A stretch of 63,773 nucleotides of DNA from Sphingobacteriales bacterium 44-15 (GTDB lineage: Bacteria; Bacteroidota; Bacteroidia; Chitinophagales; Chitinophagaceae). The stretch covers positions 84,470-148,242 of the forward strand of contig MKWG01000027.1 of the NCBI GenBank assembly GCA_001899685.1, given 5' to 3'. A program made the translations under genes and the position numbers. Positions 1-6,231 of the stretch are shown one piece after another. Each line of letters starts with the position of its first letter. Position 1 is the first letter of the stretch. Below the pieces are notes generated by a model, which saw only the letters and a program-made list of their open reading frames with translations, had not been told where the DNA came from and made no database searches.

Positions 1-1
1 T

Positions 2-274
2 AAAGAAGCTGCCTTAATATTTGAAAGCGGATCAGAAAAGCTGCTGGATTATGTAATAGGCATATCGGCGCCGCAGGAGCTAAGGATACAACGCACCATG
101 CAGAGGGATCATATCAGCAGGGAAGAAGTATTGAAGCGAATACAGCAGCAAATGGATGAAAAGCAAAAAATGGAGCGATGCAATTTTATAGTGTATAATG
201 ATGAAGAGCAGCCTGTATTACCGCAGGTGATTGCATTGCACAGGCAATTTCTTGAGCTTGCAAAAGAAAAGTGA
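2..274 (+). CDS. coaE: Dephospho-CoA kinase, C-terminal part (gene cut by window start)
   Basis: This is the last 90 codons of a gene that begins before the window; reading starts at base 2 and ends at a TGA. Dephospho-CoA kinase phosphorylates the ribose 3'-OH of dephospho-CoA, the last step of CoA synthesis in the cytoplasm. The visible part has the family's typical C-terminal signature: 'LIFESGSEKLLDYVI', then an APxELRxxR segment, then 'QRDHISREEVLKRIQQQM' and a late 'VYNDEE' segment matching the usual V-x-N-(N/D)-G/E. The N-terminal P-loop is outside the window. Gene identity rests on this pattern only. Confidence 0.87.
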   Translation, partial: KEAALIFESGSEKLLDYVIGISAPQELRIQRTMQRDHISREEVLKRIQQQMDEKQKMERCNFIVYNDEEQPVLPQVIALHRQFLELAKEK

Positions 275-283
275 ACGCATATC

Positions 284-868
284 TTATCTGAATACTACAG
301 AATCCCTTACTTCTCCACAGGTGAGCATATCCTTTCCAAAATAAGGGTTTTTAATTTCTGTGGCATTGCTCAGCCAGTCGGCCCCGGTATTGTTGAAAGC
401 CATCGGGCAATGCAGGAGGTATATCTTTTCTTTGTCATACCGTACGGTCCTTACCAGGTCAAATAATCCGGCAGATATCATCTGAAACGCCTTTCGTTTT
501 TCGCCGATCTTAGCTTCCCCTATCAATCCTTTGCTCTCAGCGCTGATGCCGTCAGTATATGTTTTGGCGGTAGGAATAATGATATTGCCGGTATCAACAG
601 CTTTTAATTCATCCAGCTTCACACCGGCGGCGGCGGTGATCAGCGATGCGGCAGCAGTATTCGCGGCAGCGGTATCATCGGCGGTAAGGGCATCCCGAAG
701 CGAATAATATTCACTCAGCAGCTTACCGAACGAAGTGTTAAACGCTTCAGACAGCACACTGGTCTTTTCCTGTGCAGGGGCAATGTCCGCAACTTTATCA
801 TCTGCTGGTTTTGACCCTCCGCATGCAGCAAGCAATACGATACTAACTATATAACAAAGCTTCTTCAT
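284..868 (-). CDS. DUF3347-type lipoprotein
   Basis: A 194-residue exported protein with a lipobox (LLAACGG; acylated Cys at residue 16), so probably anchored in an envelope membrane. The mature part resembles DUF3347 proteins, a domain found alone or attached to copper/RND efflux components in Bacteroidota; the function is unproven. Seen directly: an N-terminal helical part (EYYSLRDALTADD) and a conserved C-terminal block with 'HCPMAF' and 'NPYFGKDMLTCGEV'. The same pattern (EYYSIKDALVNSD, YCPM, NPYYGSAMLTCGKV) occurs in the protein at 47750-48208 in the copper locus, so the two are paralogs. The conserved His/Cys/Met residues could bind metal (inference). It converges on coaE with a 9-nt gap. 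Confidence 0.75.
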   Translation of the reverse strand: MKKLCYIVSIVLLAACGGSKPADDKVADIAPAQEKTSVLSEAFNTSFGKLLSEYYSLRDALTADDTAAANTAAASLITAAAGVKLDELKAVDTGNIIIPTAKTYTDGISAESKGLIGEAKIGEKRKAFQMISAGLFDLVRTVRYDKEKIYLLHCPMAFNNTGADWLSNATEIKNPYFGKDMLTCGEVRDSVVFR

Positions 869-968
869 TAATTTTTTTTTGCAAACCTACAGGAAAAAGA
901 TGATTTGAGAAACCTGGCTGATTATGCGGGAGAGGTATCAGGTATGAGCCATGGGCTGTGGGCATGTA

Positions 969-1002
969 CATGAAGCGAAAAATTGAAATGTGCCAGATCA
1001 TG
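969..1002 (+). repeat. 34-nt dispersed direct repeat, copy 1
   Basis: This stretch in the gap after the thioredoxin-like gene matches 6197-6230 in 31 of 34 positions, in the same orientation (core 'aaaaattgaaatg' followed by gatcatg). Both copies are near gene ends in intergenic DNA. Its nature is unknown; a short REP-like element or remnant is possible. Confidence 0.5.
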
Positions 1003-1048
1003 GGCCATACCAACGAGTAATGACGGCGATAGATGTTTGCATAAAATA

Positions 1049-2233
1049 TTACCAGGTTTTTTCGCCCTTGTTTATTTTGTCTATAACATTTTGGCTCCAA
1101 CTTTTATCTCCACCCTGTTCAATAACAATTTTTTGCGCTTTTTGCTCCCATTCTATCGCCTCATTTTTTCTGCCCAGTTTGTATAATAAATTAGCATAGG
1201 TATCCATACAATTAGGGTCTATTCTTTCCTGGTTGGTAAATGATCGTTTGCTCCATTGTAAAGCCTCGTTTAAGATTTTTTTATCATTGCAATTAGTAAA
1301 TATTAACCAGGCGCATTTATTTAAATCGTCTGATGAAACAGATTTATTATTAGCATATTTCATAACAGTTGCAGTAAATTCGCCCCAATCGTTTTTAGTT
1401 TGATATACCCTGATTTTAAAATCGAACAATACATCTTCTGCAAAAAGAGGATATGTTTTCCTGATTTTATTAGAATAAGTATACCATTGTTCATTATCCC
1501 ATTTTTCTAAGTTAACCCACCCCCCAACACTTTTTAATTCTTTACTAAATATTATTTGTTTCAAACGATAATTCAATTTGCTTTTATTAGCGTCGTTAAG
1601 TATAGCATTGCATTCTTTCGAAAATTTTTCTGTCAGAGAGTCATCGAAAGCAGCGAGTGCCATAAGAGTGAGGTTATTTAAAAAGATTGAATCACGTTGT
1701 CCGGCATTATACTTTTTTATTTGGGTATAATATTGCTTTTCGGGATCTAAAGCATTTGTTCCAATAATAATAAACTCTTTTGTACTACAACTACCGATCT
1801 TCCTATCTAAAAGTTCTCCGTCGGGGCTAAAAAACAAAAAAGTTGGGTAACCATTTATTTTATATTCCCCAAATATAAAGGCAGCATCTGCATATCTGGC
1901 TTTAATATTCTCTGCATCATTTATAGTGCTGTCGAATTGCATTGATACATTAATAAATTTGTCATTGTAAAAATTACCTACTTCTTCCATCGGGAAAATA
2001 ATATTGCTCATATACTTACACGGCCCACACCATGTAGTAAAGCAATCTACAAAAATATATTTGTTTTCAGCCCTGGCTTTGGCCAAAATACCTTTCCAGT
2101 TTGTATTATTATCAAAGTGTATTCCCTTGTCTTGCGCATTGCTGTATGAATACATAACAATTGAGCATATTAAAAAAATGGTCTTGTATATAGCTGTTTT
2201 AAACCGGGTGGCATTGCTGGGTTGCTTACTCAT
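1049..2233 (-). CDS. Secreted thioredoxin-like protein
   Basis: An exported protein of about 394 residues with a thioredoxin fold near its N-terminus. The redox motif WCGPC is at residues 68-72 of this start, followed by a conserved cis-Pro region ('INGYPTFLFF'). The remaining ~250 residues are helical and end in a TPR-like segment ('DTYANLLYKLGRKNEAIEWEQKA'). I chose the ATG at 2233 because it gives a compact signal peptide ending SYSNAQ; an upstream ATG at 2281 would add 16 residues and an unusually long leader. It probably acts as a periplasmic thiol oxidoreductase; the substrate is unknown. The composition is more A+T rich than its neighbours. No operon partner is evident. Confidence 0.8.
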   Translation of the reverse strand: MSKQPSNATRFKTAIYKTIFLICSIVMYSYSNAQDKGIHFDNNTNWKGILAKARAENKYIFVDCFTTWCGPCKYMSNIIFPMEEVGNFYNDKFINVSMQFDSTINDAENIKARYADAAFIFGEYKINGYPTFLFFSPDGELLDRKIGSCSTKEFIIIGTNALDPEKQYYTQIKKYNAGQRDSIFLNNLTLMALAAFDDSLTEKFSKECNAILNDANKSKLNYRLKQIIFSKELKSVGGWVNLEKWDNEQWYTYSNKIRKTYPLFAEDVLFDFKIRVYQTKNDWGEFTATVMKYANNKSVSSDDLNKCAWLIFTNCNDKKILNEALQWSKRSFTNQERIDPNCMDTYANLLYKLGRKNEAIEWEQKAQKIVIEQGGDKSWSQNVIDKINKGEKTW

Positions 2234-2299
2234 AACCAAATTTAAAGAGATTTCAGTATTAGCATACCTTATAATTGACATTGCAATGCAGATTTTTAG

Positions 2300-2551
2300 T
2301 ATAAAGCCGTCTGTTTATTAATATCAGGTAGCCCCTTCCGTCTTTTACATAATAATCAGCGGCACTGCTATCCCCGCCCAGGCGCAAGCGTCTCGCTTGT
2401 GCTGCTATGGTAGCACAGCTCAATCAATTATTTTCGTGAAAACCTCTCGCGCCACTATAAAGATAATCCTCTATTTTCCAAATCTTTTTCCTACCGCAAA
2501 GCTGATAAAATAAAGCTTATCATTATCGCCAAACTTATATTTACAACTCAT
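2300..2551 (-). pseudogene. Decayed RAYT (REP-associated transposase) remnant 1
   Basis: Reading the minus strand from the ATG at 2551 gives a typical RAYT N-terminus (MSCKYKFGDNDKLYFISFAV), stopping after 26 codons. The C-terminal signature of the same family (SSAADYYVKDGRGYL) is recovered farther on, at about 2310-2368. The catalytic middle (HxH and Tyr) is missing. A copy of a REP-like palindrome (2378-2401) lies between the two pieces, and its exact inverted partner (2614-2637) lies upstream of the ATG. RAYTs are Y1-type single-strand transposases that mobilise REP palindromes; this one cannot be functional. Confidence 0.7.
2378..2401 (+). repeat. REP-like palindrome type I, left copy
   Basis: This 24-nt sequence is the perfect reverse complement of 2614-2637. 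Each copy folds by itself (caagcg / cgcttg, 3-nt loop). Paired REP-type hairpins around a RAYT remnant are the expected layout of such elements. Confidence 0.8.
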
Positions 2552-2613
2552 GATTAAATGTAAAAACTATTGACCAGCCTCTGAAAGTAATTACAGGTAT
2601 TAACAGTTATCGA

Positions 2614-2637
2614 CACAAGCGAGACGCTTGCGCCTGG
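2614..2637 (-). repeat. REP-like palindrome type I, right copy
   Basis: Exact inverted partner of 2378-2401 (24 of 24). It lies 62 nt upstream of the start codon of RAYT remnant 1 and 51 nt before the truncated HTH gene. Confidence 0.8.
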
Positions 2638-2688
2638 TTCCTGAGTATTTTTAACACGCCTTATTTCCTGAGCTCATATGCTTGCGCG

Positions 2689-2925
2689 ATGAAGGGGCTG
2701 ATCGCAAAGCATTTTGGCACAACAATAGATGAGGTGATTTATTTCGGGGAGAAAAACAGCTTGCCCAAAGAAATTTCCCTGGAAGATAAAGCCACCCTGG
2801 AACAACTGCAGCTTATCAACGAACTGGACAAGGAAGAAAAAACCATCCTACTTAAGCTCATAGAAACTTTTGTATCCAAAAAACGTTTTAAAGATTATTT
2901 GCAGAAAAATATTGCTGCATTGTAA
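2689..2925 (+). pseudogene. Truncated XRE-type HTH regulator (3' end only)
   Basis: A 78-residue reading frame that resembles the end of a helix-turn-helix domain plus the C-terminal tail of Bacteroidota XRE regulators: 'IAKHFGTTIDEVIYFGEK' matches the last helix and exit of an HTH domain, followed by an acidic helical tail ending 'KKRFKDYLQKNIAAL'. The DNA-binding helices that should come before it are absent; the upstream frame is open but reads through a REP palindrome and shows no HTH sequence. It is therefore probably a gene remnant cut by the RAYT/REP rearrangements on both sides. Expression as a small protein cannot be excluded. Confidence 0.55.
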
Positions 2926-2939
2926 ACTACCTGGCTCTG

Positions 2940-2962
2940 GCGCAGGTCTCCTGACCTGTGCC
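2940..2962 (+). repeat. REP-like palindrome type II, left copy
   Basis: A 23-nt sequence that is the reverse complement of 3280-3302 with one mismatch; each copy is a hairpin (caggtc / gacctg). The pair brackets RAYT remnant 2. Its sequence differs from the type I palindrome at 2378. Confidence 0.78.
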
Positions 2963-2984
2963 TCGAAATTACTTTTCCTGCCGT

Positions 2985-3216
2985 TCAATACACCCTTATA
3001 ACATCAGGTAACCTCTTACTGCCTTTTATATAATAATCAATGGCACTGCTATATAACCATTGCTCCGACAGCACTGCAAAACCGGCGCGTACCGGGTTTT
3101 CGTGAACGTAGGTTATTCTTTTTTCTTCAAAAATTCTCAGCATCTATCCAATCAACCGCTGTTGATGTTGCAAAACAGGTTGCAGCCGTATCCGGAAACT
3201 TATATTTGGTGCTCAT
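2985..3216 (-). pseudogene. Decayed RAYT remnant 2 (internally deleted)
   Basis: From the ATG at 3216 the minus strand reads MSTKYKFPDTAATCFATSTA.., the usual RAYT start, and stops after 29 codons. In another frame it continues with the family C-terminus ('YVHENPVRAGFAVLSEQWLY', 'SSAIDYYIKG', 'LPDVIRVY') to a stop at 2985. About 100 central codons, including the HUH and Tyr catalytic region, are missing. The remnant is flanked by the type II palindromes at 2940-2962 and 3280-3302. Confidence 0.75.
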
Positions 3217-3279
3217 GGTTAGCTTTAATGCAATATACCTGTTTTTCTGTATTGATATCTAAATCAACTACACTGACAG

Positions 3280-3302
3280 GGCACAGGTCGGGAGACCTGC
3301 GC
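3280..3302 (-). repeat. REP-like palindrome type II, right copy
   Basis: Inverted partner of 2940-2962 (22 of 23 positions), 64 nt upstream of the start codon of RAYT remnant 2. Confidence 0.78.
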
Positions 3303-3499
3303 TAGTGGTGGATATTGGTGCTTTGTAGCATGTGATTTATTCTTTTGTGTGCCTGTTGCATTATTCATTTGTATTTATTATATTGCCTCAATAAGATCAT
3401 TGCCATACGTTCAAACCTTTAAGGTTCTTCTTTTTAATACCAAATCTTAGTTAACCTGCCTGTATTAACAGGGTATGCTGAACATTAAATATCAATGTT

Positions 3500-4129
3500 A
3501 TGAGGTATGCCATGATTTGGTCATCAGTTTGTGTTCTGACAAGTCAGTTAATAGTTGATAATGCGAAAGCGCAGGTAGATGCTCCGGACGCGGAAAATGT
3601 ATTTAAGGTTAACATTATTGCACCTGGTTTAAGTTATGAAAAGAGGATAGGTTACAGGCAGACCCTGGTTGCAGAAACCTATCTGTCGCCTTATTTTACA
3701 TTTTCGTATTCGTCAAACTTTGGCAGTAATTTTTATTTTACACTTCTGCCTGGTGTTAAAGCAGCATATCGTTATTACTATAATGGAAGCAGACGGGCCG
3801 ACAAGGGGTATACAACTGCTCTGAACAATATGAATTATTTTTCGTTGGTTTATATACCGTCTGTTACAAATGTGGCAATTTCAGATGCTTATTTTGATGA
3901 AACAAGAAAAAGAGTGGTGCATACTATTGGTATAGCCTGGGGCTTTCAACGCAATTACAGGAATCGCATCAGTCTTGATTTGTATATCGGCCCCGGTTGT
4001 ATGATTGGTAAATCAACAGATATAAATGCATCAGGTCAATATTATTCAAAGCCCGGTATTGCTCCTACAATTGTTTCCACAATAACAATGGGTTTATGGC
4101 TGAATAAAAGGCGGAACGATGTAAATTAA
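3500..4129 (+). CDS. Secreted beta-rich (outer-membrane barrel-like) protein
   Basis: A 209-residue protein with a signal peptide (cleavage likely after NAKA). The rest is a string of short amphipathic strands rich in Tyr, Phe and Gly ('FKVNIIAPGLSYEKRI', 'YFTFSYSSNFGSNFYFTLLP', 'SLDLYIGPGCMIG'), which looks like a small outer-membrane beta-barrel. The phrase 'NIIAPGLSYEKRIG' is common in Bacteroidota proteins of this kind. No specific function can be given. A strongly A+T-rich, gene-free stretch (3303-3499) precedes it and may hold its promoter. Confidence 0.7.
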   Translation: MRYAMIWSSVCVLTSQLIVDNAKAQVDAPDAENVFKVNIIAPGLSYEKRIGYRQTLVAETYLSPYFTFSYSSNFGSNFYFTLLPGVKAAYRYYYNGSRRADKGYTTALNNMNYFSLVYIPSVTNVAISDAYFDETRKRVVHTIGIAWGFQRNYRNRISLDLYIGPGCMIGKSTDINASGQYYSKPGIAPTIVSTITMGLWLNKRRNDVN

Positions 4130-4286
4130 TATAACCAGGAAAAGAGCATTTTGCCTGATAAAAGATAAAAACCTGGGAGTATAAAAAAAGCAAGGACAGA
4201 AAGCAAGAATATTCATAATATAGCATGTAGTTATACAACAACCCTTACGCTAAAACGTTAGCGGTTTACTCAAACAGCAAACAATT

Positions 4287-5459
4287 ATGAAAAACGGCTT
4301 TAAAGTATTGTATGCAATTGCGGCAATAGGTCTGTCAGCATACATAACATCCTGCAATAAAGAGATTAAAGGGAACAAACCAGTGTTAACATCTATCATG
4401 CCTTCGTCTGCCGGTGGAGGAGATACCATAACCGCACACGGAAAAAACCTTTTTACTGATATTTCAAAAGTAAAGGTTACCATTAACAAGAAAGAGGCAC
4501 GCATAATTACAGCAACCCCGGATAGCATACAGGCTGTAGTACCGGAGAGTGCAGGTTCGGGCCGGGTATCAGTGAGCATCAATGGAGAAACTTACGACGG
4601 GCCGGAATTTGAGTATGACTATAAAGTAATTGTTACAACGATAGCCGGAACAGGTGAGGCTGGTAACCGGCAGGGCGCCGTTGCAAGTGCAACATTTAAT
4701 TGTCCGTGGGGGATAATTTCTGACGGGAATGATAACTTATACATAGCAGACGTATATTCAAGGCTGATCCGTAAGATTTCTCTAACGGATAGTACCGTAG
4801 TAAATTATGAAATCGGCAACCTGGATTTTGCAAGTCCATATAACATAGCTATTGATCGCCATACAGGAAACCTGTTTATTACCGATTTTAATAAGCATGT
4901 TATGAAGATGGATCCATCAGCAAATATGTCGGTAATTTATACAGATGAAATGCCCCTTGCAGGTATTGCCGTTAGCCCTGATGGAAATTCGTTGTTTATT
5001 GGAAATAATACATTGGGAACAATTACAAAAACAGATATTAATGGCTTGAATCCTGTTTTGTATACCAATAACATTATTACCCCCAGAAACATTTTTTATG
5101 ACCATCAGGGTAAAATGTGGGTTGCCTGCTATAGGTTTTTGTATGATATAACCAACGGAACAGCTAATCCGGCTTATACATATGGAGACTTTGGAGGATG
5201 GGAAGCTATTGCTGATACGGCGGGAAACTTTTATCTGGCAGATCACTTTCAGAATTGCATTCATAAAATTGACAAGGCGGGCAACATAAAGAAAATAGCG
5301 GGAAGCGGGCTTGCGGCAGATATTGACGGAATAGGGTTGGAAGCATCTTTTAATGGTCCGCAGGGAATTGCTATTGATGCTAATGGAAATTTATATGTTA
5401 CGACTTACAATTATAATACAAAAGAAGGGAATAAGGTAAGAAAGATTGAATTTAAATAG
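4287..5459 (+). CDS. IPT/TIG and NHL-repeat lipoprotein
   Basis: A 390-residue lipoprotein: signal with lipobox-like 'AYITSCNK'. Residues about 32-110 form an IPT/TIG immunoglobulin-like domain ('PVLTSIMPSSAGGGDTITAH', VSVSINGETY). Residues about 115-390 contain NHL-type beta-propeller repeats ('TTIAGTGEAGN', 'GIISDGNDNLYIADVYSRLI', 'GPQGIAIDANGNLYVT'). This combination is widespread in Bacteroidota as a surface or periplasmic protein, often tied to carbohydrate use, but the ligand is unknown. The ATG at 4287 gives a clean lipoprotein signal. Confidence 0.82.
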   Translation: MKNGFKVLYAIAAIGLSAYITSCNKEIKGNKPVLTSIMPSSAGGGDTITAHGKNLFTDISKVKVTINKKEARIITATPDSIQAVVPESAGSGRVSVSINGETYDGPEFEYDYKVIVTTIAGTGEAGNRQGAVASATFNCPWGIISDGNDNLYIADVYSRLIRKISLTDSTVVNYEIGNLDFASPYNIAIDRHTGNLFITDFNKHVMKMDPSANMSVIYTDEMPLAGIAVSPDGNSLFIGNNTLGTITKTDINGLNPVLYTNNIITPRNIFYDHQGKMWVACYRFLYDITNGTANPAYTYGDFGGWEAIADTAGNFYLADHFQNCIHKIDKAGNIKKIAGSGLAADIDGIGLEASFNGPQGIAIDANGNLYVTTYNYNTKEGNKVRKIEFK

Positions 5460-5464
5460 CAGAG

Positions 5465-5502
5465 GTTTTATACACACTTATAATATCAGGTATCCCTTTC
5501 AT
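5465..5502 (-). pseudogene. RAYT C-terminal fragment (remnant 3)
   Basis: The minus strand reads MKGIPDIISVY, the extreme C-terminus of RAYT proteins. The DNA closely matches the corresponding part of remnant 2 (2985-3020) and part of remnant 1 (2318-2340). Only this ~38-nt scrap is visible; no palindrome was found beside it. Confidence 0.45.
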
Positions 5503-5516
5503 CAACCCCATAATAT

Positions 5517-6065
5517 ATGAACCTCAGAACACCCCGGAGATTCAAAGGCTTTCTTTTTATATTACTTGCCGTTAGTTTTTCTCAAATTTCGTATGCGCAG
5601 TTAGCGGTATTGAAAATGATAGGCAAAGATTCGGACAAAAGTAAAATCGGCTATGGACTGTTCCTGGCTTACAATCTTACCGTATCTGAAGCCGGCAACA
5701 GGGTTGTAACCCTGGAGTTGCTGGACGGTGGCTTTTTCCCCGGCAGGCAATCCGATAAAGACCGGATGATCGGTTATATTTCAATTAAGGCCGGTTACCG
5801 TGCAATTTTTTCCGAAGAAGGCAAAACAGGCTTTTTCCTGGAGCCACAGGCAGGATATTGCAAAGTGGTGCGCAACGATACGGATAATAATTCTCGTGAT
5901 GGAGTGGCAGCAGCCCTTACCGGTGGTTACAGCCTGGAGGTAGGAGAGCGGGGTAGCTGTTTTACGTTTGGGCTCAAATACGAGGCTGATATTGCCGGCA
6001 GGAACTATACCCTGCAGTCATTGGGGCTTCGGGTTGCATTTATATTCAGCCTGGCGAAGCGATAA
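5517..6065 (+). CDS. Secreted barrel-like protein, function unknown
   Basis: A 182-residue protein with a signal peptide ending SYAQ and a beta-rich mature part ('GYGLFLAYNLTV', 'GYISIKAGYRAIF', 'FFLEPQAGYCKV', 'LGLRVAFIFSLAKR'). The terminal aromatic/hydrophobic strand is what an outer-membrane barrel would show. Its size and character resemble the protein at 3500-4129, although no clear sequence repeat links them. No functional family is recognised. Confidence 0.65.
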   Translation: MNLRTPRRFKGFLFILLAVSFSQISYAQLAVLKMIGKDSDKSKIGYGLFLAYNLTVSEAGNRVVTLELLDGGFFPGRQSDKDRMIGYISIKAGYRAIFSEEGKTGFFLEPQAGYCKVVRNDTDNNSRDGVAAALTGGYSLEVGERGSCFTFGLKYEADIAGRNYTLQSLGLRVAFIFSLAKR

Positions 6066-6196
6066 TGTAACTCCCCTCCCAGACCCATGCATCTTGCTAC
6101 AAGTGTTCGAAACCTTTCAGGCAGAATTAAAGAGATGTGGAGCATTAGCGGGATCACCACCCTGCGCCGGTGGCTATCAGCGACAGAAAAGTTGTG

Positions 6197-6230
6197 CATG
6201 AAGCAAAAAATTGAAATGCGCCCGATCATG
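6197..6230 (+). repeat. 34-nt dispersed direct repeat, copy 2
   Basis: Matches 969-1002 at 31 of 34 positions, same orientation. It ends 2 nt before the stop codon side of the minus-strand gene starting at 6232. Confidence 0.5.
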
Positions 6231-6231
6231 C

